Shown piece by piece: positions 5,832 to 11,953 of a stretch of 27,219 nt of DNA. The notes under the pieces are model-generated. The model was not told the DNA's origin and ran no database searches. It worked only from the letters and a program-made list of their open reading frames with translations. This DNA is from an uncultured Bacilli bacterium (GTDB taxonomy: Bacteria > Bacillota_I > Bacilli_A > RF39 > UBA660): contig CAJTIX010000018.1 of assembly GCA_910576795.1 (NCBI GenBank), positions 1 to 27,219 on the forward strand, in the 5' to 3' direction. The position numbers and the translations under genes are program-made. Every line of letters starts with the position of its first letter. Positions within the stretch are counted from its first letter, which is position 1.

Positions 5832-6422
5832 TTAGATTTCATTTTTAACTAAAGTTTTATCAATTAAGCCATATTTTAGCGCTTCTTCTGCATTAAACCA
5901 TCTATCCTTTAACTGAATGTCGTGTCTAACTTGCTTTATGGTTTTACCTGTATTTTCTGCTAGTAGTTTAATAATGCGCTCATTCAATGTATTAGTATGT
6001 TCATAATCAATTTTCAATTCTCCAACTTTTCCCATATTAAATGATGAAACTTCATGTATCATAACTTCACTATTAGGTGTTATGTATCGTTTGCCTTTAG
6101 TTCCACCACTAAGAAGCACAGCAGCCATTGAAGCACAACGACCTATACATATTGTCTTAACATCACTTTTAACCATTTGCATAGCATCATAAATAGCCAT
6201 TCCTGCTGATACTGCTCCACCTGGGGAATTGATATAGAATATTATATCCTTTTTACTTTTAATAGTATCTAGTTTCAATAATTGGCCGACTATTTCTTCT
6301 GCCACTTCTGCATCAATGGTTTTATTCAAACGAATTATACGATTATCAAGTAAATTAATATCAGATACTTTTTTAGGCTTAGTATCTTTCTTGGTTTTCT
6401 TTTTTGCTTTATTGTTACTCAT
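5832..6422 (-). CDS. ClpP-family serine protease carried by the element
   Basis: This 196-residue ClpP/crotonase-fold protease keeps the full catalytic triad: Ser98 (GRCASMAA), His123 (VMIHEV) and Asp173 (QLKDRWFN). The oxyanion-loop motif SPGGAVSAGMAIYDAM (66-81) is also conserved. A Lys-rich N-terminal extension of ~20 residues (KAKKKTKKDTKPKK) replaces the usual ClpP N-terminus. It is not next to a Clp ATPase gene and is clearly distinct from a housekeeping ClpP. It is the last gene of a leftward operon after ssb and the beta-CASP nuclease, with a GGAAGGAAT ribosome site 16 bp past the nuclease stop. It could degrade host or phage proteins alone or with host ClpX/ClpC. A prohead-protease role is less likely because no capsid genes are present. 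Confidence 0.88.
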   Translation of the reverse strand: MSNNKAKKKTKKDTKPKKVSDINLLDNRIIRLNKTIDAEVAEEIVGQLLKLDTIKSKKDIIFYINSPGGAVSAGMAIYDAMQMVKSDVKTICIGRCASMAAVLLSGGTKGKRYITPNSEVMIHEVSSFNMGKVGELKIDYEHTNTLNERIIKLLAENTGKTIKQVRHDIQLKDRWFNAEEALKYGLIDKTLVKNEI

Positions 6423-6437
6423 ATTCTTTATTCCTTC

Positions 6438-7625
6438 CTATATGTTATAAGTCTTTTTATTCCTTAAATGTTTAGTTTTATATGGTAAATTTAGTTTTTC
6501 AAAATCGTGTGAGTTCTCTCCGTGTATAGGTATAATTACATTAGGCTTAACAATATTACAAACTTCTGTAATACCTTCTTTAGTTGCGTGTCCACTGGTG
6601 TGTAAGTAGTGGTAATCTTTTGGAACAAACTTAACAATACTTTCATCAGCAGTAGATCCTTGCAAATATCCTAGCCATTGAGAATAGATAAATATATTAT
6701 CTTTGAAGTTAGGACTATTAATAAACCTCTTTGAAAAGTAATTGCTTCGTACTAGCATACAAAAACCATTATCCAACATTTCTTGATAAAAATTTTTATC
6801 AAAACTCTTAACATTTGAAAAGTTGTAATAGTCTTTATATTTCTTGCTAGTCTTTGTTACATAATCAAGTATCTCCTTTTGGTAGACATCACATATAAAT
6901 AATTTTTTTCCTGCTTCTTCGTTAGCATGGTAAAAAGAGGCAATTCTATCAATATTAGTAGAAGCACACATTATAAATACATACTTGTTATTTTTTATTA
7001 AGTCAACTGCTTCCTTTTGTAGCATAAGTTCGGACATAAAAACCTCATCAAGTCTTGAAAGGGTAGTGTGTTCACAAATAAGAACATCCACTTTTCCTAT
7101 TTCCTTAAGTGCTTTAGGTATTGCATTCTCACTAGGACCGTGTGTACGAAAATCCCCAGTATGTAAAACTCTTTTACCTTCTGCTTCTATAAGAAACATA
7201 TAACTATCAAATGCTGAATGATTAACTCGAATTGGAGTTAAAGTCATATCTCCAATTTTTAAAGGAATATCTTGTTCAAATGTTTTAAATGTTTCTAATC
7301 TATCAATATGCTCTTGTGTTATTTCTGCAACTTTAGGTTCTTGCATTTTCTTTTGATAAATAGTAAATATTTCTTTTGCCTGTTCCCCAATGTAGATAGG
7401 AATATCCTTTTTTACTTGCATATATTCGCCGATATGGTCTAAATGATAATGAGTTATAAACACAGCATTACATTTTTTACTAATCTTAGCGACATTCACT
7501 TTTACTTTGCTTGTACTATTTGGAAGATTAGAACCTACATCAATAAGTATCCTAGTACTTTTAGTTTTGGTTTCCGTTACACAACCCCCAATTTGATTAA
7601 TACCCCTGTGAATTTTAATTTGCAT
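6438..7625 (-). CDS. Metallo-beta-lactamase/beta-CASP nuclease (RNase J-like)
   Basis: This 395-residue metallo-hydrolase has HYHLDH (His59, His61, Asp63, His64), His136 in VNHSAFD, His155/Asp158 in LHTGDFR, and beta-CASP and terminal motifs LHTSGHAT (His342, His346) and IPIHGE (His368). This is the set known from RNase J and CPSF-type nucleases that bind two zinc ions and process RNA or DNA ends. It is shorter than RNase J (~555) and lacks the C-terminal oligomerisation domain. Host RNase J is expected elsewhere. Sitting between ssb and clpP suggests work on element or phage nucleic acids, possibly in replication or in hindering a competitor. The start has a GAAAGGAAT site. Confidence 0.88.
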   Translation of the reverse strand: MQIKIHRGINQIGGCVTETKTKSTRILIDVGSNLPNSTSKVKVNVAKISKKCNAVFITHYHLDHIGEYMQVKKDIPIYIGEQAKEIFTIYQKKMQEPKVAEITQEHIDRLETFKTFEQDIPLKIGDMTLTPIRVNHSAFDSYMFLIEAEGKRVLHTGDFRTHGPSENAIPKALKEIGKVDVLICEHTTLSRLDEVFMSELMLQKEAVDLIKNNKYVFIMCASTNIDRIASFYHANEEAGKKLFICDVYQKEILDYVTKTSKKYKDYYNFSNVKSFDKNFYQEMLDNGFCMLVRSNYFSKRFINSPNFKDNIFIYSQWLGYLQGSTADESIVKFVPKDYHYLHTSGHATKEGITEVCNIVKPNVIIPIHGENSHDFEKLNLPYKTKHLRNKKTYNI

Positions 7626-7641
7626 AAGATATTATTCCTTT

Positions 7642-7953
7642 CTAACTTTGAGTTGCTAGTTTTTGATTACTTGATAAAAATGTTACTCTATCTGCAATTA
7701 CACGAATTACATTATTTTCTATACTTTCAATTCTTCCTTTTATTCCTATTAGGTCATTCTTTTTACAATATTCAAATGTATTACTTCCAACATAACTTGT
7801 TAATTCAATAGGAATATAATCAGTGTCATATTTTCCATTTGCATTTTTAAAATTACGCATAACTTTCAACATTAGTTTATATGAAGTCTTATCCTCGCTT
7901 TCCATTTTTTCAATATCGTTGTTTATTCTGCCAATAAGTACAACATTGTTCAT
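7642..7953 (-). CDS. ssb: Single-stranded DNA-binding protein, short form
   Basis: This 103-residue OB-fold protein begins like bacterial SSB (MNNVVLIGRINNDIEK), continues with YKLMLKVMRNFKNANGKYDTDYIPI in place of the usual beta strands, then NTFEYCKKNDLIGIKGRIESIENN and a last strand VIRVIADRVTFLS. The acidic DDDIPF tail that recruits host partners is missing. It would coat single-stranded DNA during element replication or transfer. It is the first gene of the leftward operon ssb - nuclease - clpP, with AGAAGGTAA as ribosome site and a palindromic operator candidate just upstream (7976-8003). Confidence 0.88.
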   Translation of the reverse strand: MNNVVLIGRINNDIEKMESEDKTSYKLMLKVMRNFKNANGKYDTDYIPIELTSYVGSNTFEYCKKNDLIGIKGRIESIENNVIRVIADRVTFLSSNQKLATQS

Positions 7954-7975
7954 AATTTTTTACCTTCTTTCTAGC

Positions 7976-8003
7976 ATACTAGTAATGTTTAAATTACTAG
8001 TAT
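7976..8003. promoter_or_regulatory. Palindromic operator candidate for the ssb operon
   Basis: ATACTAGTAAT and ATTACTAGTAT form a perfect 11-bp inverted repeat around a 6-bp centre, 23 bp upstream of the ssb start. There is no T-run for a terminator. The site suits a dimeric regulator, perhaps one of the XRE proteins of the element. Confidence 0.5.
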
Positions 8004-8050
8004 CTAATAATAAAATACCATAATCATTTTTATAAATCGTAACACAAAAT

Positions 8051-8078
8051 AAAAAAACATTATCCGATTAGGATAATG
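8051..8078 (-). terminator. Terminator of the leftward PH-domain operon
   Basis: On the minus strand CATTATCC-TAATC-GGATAATG is followed by a run of T. It lies ~90 bp after the stop of the membrane PH gene. A second hairpin TTAGCA/TGCTAA lies at 8085-8105. Confidence 0.75.
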
Positions 8079-8164
8079 GATACTATTAGCACAGAATCTA
8101 TGCTAATTACAACTTTTTACTTTTTAATCCCAAAGATGTTGTTTTTCTACTTTTCATAAACTAA

Positions 8165-8983
8165 TTATTTTTTGTTTCTAATGTTTTTTAAAGCTGTATC
8201 TTTGTCTGGATTTATAGAACGATAATGGGACATTCCATCAGCTGTTTCTTGATAAGCATACCATATAGTTTCGCTTTCATAATAGTCTATAATATGTTTA
8301 TTAGTTGTAGTACATTTTACAAGAATTATTTCATCATCTGTTTTTTCTTTTGCTTTACATTTTAATTCATTTGATGTAACATCAGGCTCAAAAGCTAAAG
8401 TTAAAACACTCTTAGGAATTTCTTGTAATGCGTATCGTTCGGCTTCATATCCACCTTCTATACGACCACCATTACTACACATATTAACGAAAATAATTAT
8501 TAGTACTATTATTGAAATTATACCACTGATTACTTTCAAAATATCGGGCTTGTCTGAACTATTTTCGTCTTGATTTGATGTTTTTCGCGTTATAGGCTCT
8601 GTCGATTGCTTAACTTCTGTTTTTTTGCTATCTGTATCTCTAATTGTTGCATTCCTCTCTAATTTTTTTTCATTTTCTTTTGTACTATTGTTTTCATAAG
8701 TTGGTACGCTTTCGTTAGAATCTCTTTTGTTTTGACTAGTAATACTATTTAATAACTCTAAAAGTTGCTTATCCTTTACAATATTAAGTTCTATGGGGTT
8801 ACCACCAAATCTAACAATAGATAATACACCGTTTGACTCATCATAATTATAACCTTTGACATTAGAGTAGGGAATTTTAATAAGTTGGTCGTTTGTATTT
8901 ATTGCAAAACTTTCATCTTTAATCTTTAGTATTGCTTCTTCTTTATTTTCTCCACTTAATAAAGTAGCATTTAACTTTCGCAT
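8165..8983 (-). CDS. Membrane protein with N-terminal PH-like domain
   Basis: The 272-residue protein has four parts. Residues 1-82 look like a bacterial PH/GRAM-type beta barrel ending in a helix (ILKIKDESFAINTND, IKIPYSNVKGYN, IELNIVKDKQLLELLNSI). A Ser/Thr/Lys-rich linker runs from 83 to 147. One membrane helix follows (~148-168, ILKVISGIISIIVLIIIFVN). The C-terminal part (~100 residues, with two Cys at 209 and 224) is predicted outside the cell. It overlaps nothing but starts 2 bp after the stop of the small PH gene, whose last codons hold its ribosome site (GGAGGG), so the two are translated together. I know no function. The pair could sense or alter the membrane, for instance as a surface exclusion or anti-phage device. 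Confidence 0.75.
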   Translation of the reverse strand: MRKLNATLLSGENKEEAILKIKDESFAINTNDQLIKIPYSNVKGYNYDESNGVLSIVRFGGNPIELNIVKDKQLLELLNSITSQNKRDSNESVPTYENNSTKENEKKLERNATIRDTDSKKTEVKQSTEPITRKTSNQDENSSDKPDILKVISGIISIIVLIIIFVNMCSNGGRIEGGYEAERYALQEIPKSVLTLAFEPDVTSNELKCKAKEKTDDEIILVKCTTTNKHIIDYYESETIWYAYQETADGMSHYRSINPDKDTALKNIRNKK

Positions 8984-8985
8984 AT

Positions 8986-9279
8986 TTAGCCCTCCAAGTT
9001 TTTAATTGCATCATTGATTGCAGTAACCCAGTTTTTTTTTCCCGTAACTGCAAACACATCTTTACCAGAATTAGTTATAATTGTTAAATTATTAGATAAA
9101 AAGCCACCTGCTTCTACAGACTTGATATTTTCTAATTCAACTTCAAATTCTTTTTTTCCAGCATTAATTCTATGTCCTTCGAAATAAAGTGTTTCATTTG
9201 TTAAAATTAAATGTCCTCCTTTACTTCCAATTCCATGAAACCAATTCGCTGCGCCTTTTTTTAAAATTTCTTCTTTCAT
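8986..9279 (-). CDS. Small PH/GRAM-domain protein
   Basis: This 97-residue soluble protein reads as one PH-like domain: a strand series (GGHLILTNETLYFEGHRIN, KEFEVELENIKSVEAGGF, NNLTIITNSGKDVFAVT) closed by an amphipathic helix (WVTAINDAIKNLEG). GRAM/PH relatives bind lipids or proteins at membranes. I place the start at ATG 9277-9279 because GGAGGAG lies 6-7 bases upstream. A longer frame to 9408 would add a false hydrophobic stretch and overlap the divergent regulator gene. A promoter (TTGTAT-17-TATAAT on the minus strand) lies at 9305-9333. It is co-transcribed with the membrane PH gene. Confidence 0.8.
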   Translation of the reverse strand: MKEEILKKGAANWFHGIGSKGGHLILTNETLYFEGHRINAGKKEFEVELENIKSVEAGGFLSNNLTIITNSGKDVFAVTGKKNWVTAINDAIKNLEG

Positions 9280-9304
9280 AAAGTTACTCCTCCTATACTC
9301 CAAT

Positions 9305-9333
9305 ATTATAGCATAAATAGATAAAATATACAA
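9305..9333 (-). promoter_or_regulatory. Promoter of the PH-domain operon
   Basis: On the minus strand, TTGTAT (9328-9333), a 17-bp spacer and TGCTATAAT (-10 at 9305-9310) form a good extended -10 promoter. It lies in the divergent region shared with the XRE gene at 9375. Confidence 0.6.
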
Positions 9334-9374
9334 TATTAAGCATATAAGTAAAATTATATATAGGAGGAAATAAC

Positions 9375-9704
9375 ATGAAAAATAACCTAAAACAAATAAG
9401 AACTTCAAAAGACTTATTGCAAACTAAAGTTGCTATGGACTTGAATATAACTCAAGAAACAGTTTCATCTTATGAAACGGGGCGTGTATTTCCTAGTTCT
9501 GATATGCTTATCAAGTTAGCAGATTACTATAATACTTCTATTGATTATTTACTTTGTAGAACAAAATATGATATTCCTATCAATGATATAAAGCCGAATA
9601 ATATTAGTGATAGTGATTTTATTCTTTTAAATAAGATTAATAAACTATCGCCAAACTATAAATCAAAAGTAGAGGGTTATATTGACGGACTAAACGATAA
9701 ATAG
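9375..9704 (+). CDS. XRE family transcriptional regulator
   Basis: This 109-residue protein has a classic helix-turn-helix at residues 1-65: LKQIRTSKDLLQTKVAMDLN, ITQETVSSYETGRVFPSSDML, IKLADYYNTSIDYLLCRT. The C-terminal ~40 residues (DFILLNKINKLSPNYKSKVEGYIDGL) are a common tail of small XRE repressors. AGGAGG lies 8 bases ahead of the ATG. It is divergent from the PH-domain genes with ~95 bp between starts, so it most likely regulates them and itself. It is the last gene before the right attachment site. Confidence 0.9.
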   Translation: MKNNLKQIRTSKDLLQTKVAMDLNITQETVSSYETGRVFPSSDMLIKLADYYNTSIDYLLCRTKYDIPINDIKPNNISDSDFILLNKINKLSPNYKSKVEGYIDGLNDK

Positions 9705-9955
9705 TTTATATATTTTAAATATTAAATATTAAATACTCTTAAATTATAATATTAATAAATATGCTATAATTAAGTATAAATAATAAATAACATATATTAG
9801 TTAAAGAATAGTAATAGAAAAGTAAAAGGTGTCATACTAGGTGTCATGAAATCTAAAATAAAGTGTAATAATTTATAATATTATATGACACCTTCAAAAA
9901 ATTAAAAATCACGATAAAATAAGGGGTAATAGAATATAATAATAGTCAAAAGCGT
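9705..9955. other. Element right end, no gene
   Basis: AT-rich DNA with a short tandem AAATATT repeat (9713-9737), an outward-facing extended -10 motif TGCTATAAT (9762-9770) and the integrase arm-like repeats at 9828-9847 and 9885-9892. The last 33 bases before the core start GGGGTAA and loosely echo the 5' end of 5S (GGTAAC), perhaps a worn 5S copy at the ancestral attP. Confidence 0.5.
9828..9892 (+). repeat. Right integrase arm-type repeats
   Basis: GGTGTCAT occurs at 9828-9835 and 9840-9847, 12 bp apart, with near-identical surroundings to 634-653. An inverted copy ATGACACC lies at 9885-9892, ~64 bp from the core. The arrangement fits integrase arm sites on both sides of attP. Confidence 0.6.
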
Positions 9956-9967
9956 CCATCCCGAACA
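9956..9967 (+). repeat. attR core, 12-bp direct repeat
   Basis: CCATCCCGAACA matches 392-403 exactly. Host 5S sequence continues to the right from 9968. Confidence 0.85.
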
Positions 9968-10025
9968 CAGAAGTTAAGCTCTTTAACGCCGACGATAGTG
10001 TAAGCGAAAATAGGTAGTTGCCAAT
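9968..10025 (+). pseudogene. Host 5S rRNA gene, 3' half
   Basis: CAGAAGTTAAGC, AACGCCGACGATAGTGT and closing strand GTTGCCAAT are the last 58 bases of the host 5S and complete the fragment at 358-403. A T7 run and the rRNA operon terminator follow. Cut off from the rRNA promoter by 9.6 kb, it has no 5' half. It could only be transcribed from the element's right end, where a TGCTATAAT motif points toward it. Confidence 0.9.
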
Positions 10026-10039
10026 TTTTTTGTGTCTAA

Positions 10040-10067
10040 AAAAACCTTACTTATTTCAAGGTTTTTA
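10040..10067 (+). terminator. rRNA operon terminator
   Basis: AAAAACCTT/AAGGTTTTT forms a 9-bp stem with a 9-nt loop and T-rich end, directly after the 5S 3' half. Confidence 0.75.
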
Positions 10068-10119
10068 TTCTGGATGATTGTTGATCTGCATATTTTGTAA
10101 GAATTTTCATATAATAAAT

Positions 10120-10149
10120 TTGACAGGATGAAACTAGTTATGCTATAAT
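10120..10149 (+). promoter_or_regulatory. Strong sigma-A promoter of a small RNA
   Basis: Perfect TTGACA (10120-10125), an 18-bp spacer and perfect TATAAT (10144-10149) preceded by TGC. Both boxes match consensus, which is expected for an abundant RNA. Confidence 0.8.
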
Positions 10150-10155
10150 CTTGTT

Positions 10156-10273
10156 ACCGGAGGAAATATTTCCTTGTCAGGTCGATAGTTGGTGTCTGAT
10201 TATTGATATTTAATTAAGTGTGCTATTGATGTACACCAGCCCAACTGGGGAAAAGTCCGAAAGGACTTTTTTT
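10156..10273 (+). ncRNA. Small RNA of unknown family (~118 nt)
   Basis: It is bounded by a consensus promoter and an intrinsic terminator (AAAAGTCC-GAAA-GGACTTTT plus T, 10251-10273) and has no convincing reading frame. Elements: palindrome AGGAAATATTTCCT (10161-10174); GTCGATAG (10181) pairing with CTATTGAT (10223); AGTT+GGTGT (10187-10195) pairing with ACACC+AACT (10233-10246); and hairpin CCAG/CTGG (10236-10248). The last three compete, so a switch is possible. The next plus-strand gene is ~930 bp away, so it is not a leader. It lacks the SRP GGAA-loop core and the T-box and TPP motifs. It lies beside an rRNA operon, so it may be a conserved housekeeping or regulatory RNA. Confidence 0.6.
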
Positions 10274-10282
10274 CATGTACAT

Positions 10283-11059
10283 TTATGGGATCAATAATTT
10301 ATAATCAATGAAGGATAAACTTTTATCTAATTCTATTGAATTATTAGCACTTATGCATCTACGCCTAACATATCCTGCAATCAAGTCCGCCGCTTGTACT
10401 ACATAGCTAGCTTCAGATTTTTGATACACCAATTTGATATCAAGTTGATCAAATACTACTGGCGCATGAACTTTATTGTAGTTGTAATTTACAATACCAT
10501 ATTTGAGTTCCTCAATTAGACCATCTCTTAAATTATAGTAACCATTACTTTTAGTGGATTGTTCATCAATATTTAGTATAACTGTCAAAGGCTTATATGG
10601 ATCAATTTTATTCTCAATAATTACTTTTTCCACTAGACCCTTTATAACTCTTCTTAAAGCGTAATCGATGTATCTTCCTCTAGATGCTTTATTTTCCATG
10701 ATATGATCATATACTGAGTGATTTTTTATAATACAGGCGACCACAAAGTATTTTTTGATGTAGTTTAATATTCGTCTATTATCATCGGCTTCTAAATTAT
10801 GACTTTTTAATTCAGGACAGTCTTTATGGTTACATGTTTCCTTTGTATTTTTACAATATTTACATTTTAATTCATTTACAATCTTTCTATACTGAGTTAT
10901 AAATTTATCTTTTTCATTTTTACTAAAGAAAACAACTCCACCATATGTACATATTTCTTCTTTTGTTGTTAATTTTCCAGAATCATCTAGATTAATATAT
11001 ATGATCTGATTATTTGTAGATTTTTTGCATTGTGTTACTTTTTCTAATTCCGTATTCAT
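10283..11059 (-). CDS. DUF3800 domain protein with Cys-rich insert
   Basis: This 258-residue protein shows the DUF3800 hallmarks: an acidic pair near the start of a strand (INLDDSG, Asp25/Asp26), a Lys-His pair region (LKSHNL), NIDEQSTKSN in the middle (~167-176), and QAADLIAGYVRRR near the end (Asp225). The family is thought to have an RNase H-like fold with metal-binding acids, and members occur as lone genes or with mobile and defence genes. The precise activity is unknown to me. A Cys/His cluster (Cys66, Cys69, Cys76, His78, Cys81) inserted after the first helix could bind zinc. It is divergent from the t6A operon region, has a GGAGGATAT site before ATG, and shares the terminator of the upstream small RNA (T-run weaker on this strand). 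Confidence 0.85.
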   Translation of the reverse strand: MNTELEKVTQCKKSTNNQIIYINLDDSGKLTTKEEICTYGGVVFFSKNEKDKFITQYRKIVNELKCKYCKNTKETCNHKDCPELKSHNLEADDNRRILNYIKKYFVVACIIKNHSVYDHIMENKASRGRYIDYALRRVIKGLVEKVIIENKIDPYKPLTVILNIDEQSTKSNGYYNLRDGLIEELKYGIVNYNYNKVHAPVVFDQLDIKLVYQKSEASYVVQAADLIAGYVRRRCISANNSIELDKSLSFIDYKLLIP

Positions 11060-11207
11060 TTGATATCCTCCCCACTAGTAAATATATAAGAAAACCCCTG
11101 TACTAGCGAGTTTAATAACAACAATCGTTATATTACTAAAACAATTGTACACTATTTTTGACCTTTGTTTCAAGCTATTTGTGTTATAATATTGGTAGGT
11201 GAAACTT

Positions 11208-11423
11208 ATGGAGAAAGAAATTGAAATCAATAAGATATATAGCCATGATATTACAGAAGAAGACAATGTGAGGAAATTAATGGAAATCGTGAAGCAAAAT
11301 GCATTTGAAGCAAATGTACAGATTGGAACTCCAAAAATTGTAATACATGAAGATGGTAGAAAAGAACTGGTGGTACCAGTAATTGGGACTTCTATAGAAG
11401 ATCCTTCTGTAAAAACACGGTAA
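11208..11423 (+). CDS. Unknown 71-aa protein upstream of the t6A operon
   Basis: I do not recognise a family. The sequence is a helix-rich first half (INKIYSHDITEEDNVRKLMEIV) and a strand-rich second half (KIVIHEDGRKELVVPVIGTS). It is acidic, with no signal peptide. ATG 11208 has TAGGTG 8 bases upstream, the same style of ribosome site as tsaE, so I prefer it to the GTG at 11199. A TATAAT box at 11185-11190 gives a very short leader. It ends 80 bp before tsaE, which has its own promoter. Confidence 0.7.
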   Translation: MEKEIEINKIYSHDITEEDNVRKLMEIVKQNAFEANVQIGTPKIVIHEDGRKELVVPVIGTSIEDPSVKTR

Positions 11424-11455
11424 TTTGATAAAAATAAGAAATGTACATTATAATC

Positions 11456-11485
11456 TTGTGTTCTTTTCTTTTTTTTTGCTATAAT
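11456..11485 (+). promoter_or_regulatory. Promoter of the tsaE-tsaB-rimI-tsaD operon
   Basis: TTGTGT (11456-11461), an 18-bp spacer, and TGCTATAAT with -10 at 11480-11485. The leader to the tsaE ATG (11504) is only ~12 nt and holds TAGGTGAT as ribosome site. Confidence 0.65.
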
Positions 11486-11503
11486 AACAGTAGGTGATAA
11501 TAA

Positions 11504-11953
11504 ATGGAGTTTAAAGTAACAACACGTAGTGAATTAGAAACAATTGAACTTGCTCAAAATTTTGAATCAGAAAAATTTCCAAATATGATTATTTGTTTAG
11601 ATGGGGAATTAGGTAGTGGAAAAACTGTATTTACAAAAGGAATTGCCAATGCTTTAGGAATTACAGAAAGTATTACTTCTCCTACATTTACAATTATTAA
11701 AGAATACGATGGGGAATTACCACTTTATCATATGGATGTATATCGTTTAGATGGGAATACGGATGGTACTGGTATTGAAGAATACTTTACAAAAGGTGGA
11801 GTTGTTGTCATAGAATGGGCAGATACCATTAAAGATATTTTACCTAGTGAAAGATTACATATTAAATTTAAGATTGTAGATGAAAATAAGAGGATTTTAA
11901 TATTAACCCCATATGGAAAGCAATACGAAGAACTATGTGAGGCGGTATTATGA
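11504..11953 (+). CDS. tsaE: tRNA t6A biosynthesis ATPase TsaE
   Basis: This 149-residue P-loop ATPase works with TsaB and TsaD to place threonylcarbamoyl on A37 of ANN-decoding tRNAs. It shows Walker A GELGSGKT (34-41), the switch-like SPTFTIIKEY (~59-68), HMDVYRLDG (~74-82) and a late VVIEWADTI strand, all typical of the YjeE family, and has normal length. The stop TGA overlaps the tsaB ATG (ATGA), so translation is coupled. It is the first gene of the operon tsaE-tsaB-rimI-tsaD, a common Firmicute order. Confidence 0.96.
   Translation: MEFKVTTRSELETIELAQNFESEKFPNMIICLDGELGSGKTVFTKGIANALGITESITSPTFTIIKEYDGELPLYHMDVYRLDGNTDGTGIEEYFTKGGVVVIEWADTIKDILPSERLHIKFKIVDENKRILILTPYGKQYEELCEAVL

Larger units (their letters stand above)
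404..9967. mobile_element. Integrative element (satellite/PICI-like or IME) inserted in a 5S rRNA gene
   Basis: The element lies between the two halves of the host 5S gene and is bounded by a 12-bp core repeat. It encodes a tyrosine integrase at the left end, a divergent repressor/control region, an excisionase-like protein, an SF3 replication helicase, a hairpin-rich probable origin, SSB, a beta-CASP nuclease, ClpP and PH-domain cargo. Integrase arm-like repeats (GGTGTCAT pairs spaced 12 bp) occur near both ends. No relaxase, coupling protein, capsid, portal or terminase gene is visible. The order int - repressor | regulator - xis - rep - origin is the one known from phage-inducible chromosomal islands, so a satellite is my best guess; a mobilizable element using another element's transfer machinery is the alternative. 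Exact ends could shift by up to 12 bp within the core. Confidence 0.85.

Noticed and set aside
8986..9408. 140-residue membrane protein reading of the PH gene
   Set aside because: The extra N-terminal hydrophobic part is noncoding DNA overlapping the divergent XRE gene; a strong ribosome site supports the start at 9279.
10156..10273. SRP RNA, T-box leader or TPP riboswitch
   Set aside because: GTCAGGT is followed by neither the GGAA loop nor the AGCAGCC side of SRP RNA, no T-box GGTGG core is present, and no downstream gene is on this strand.
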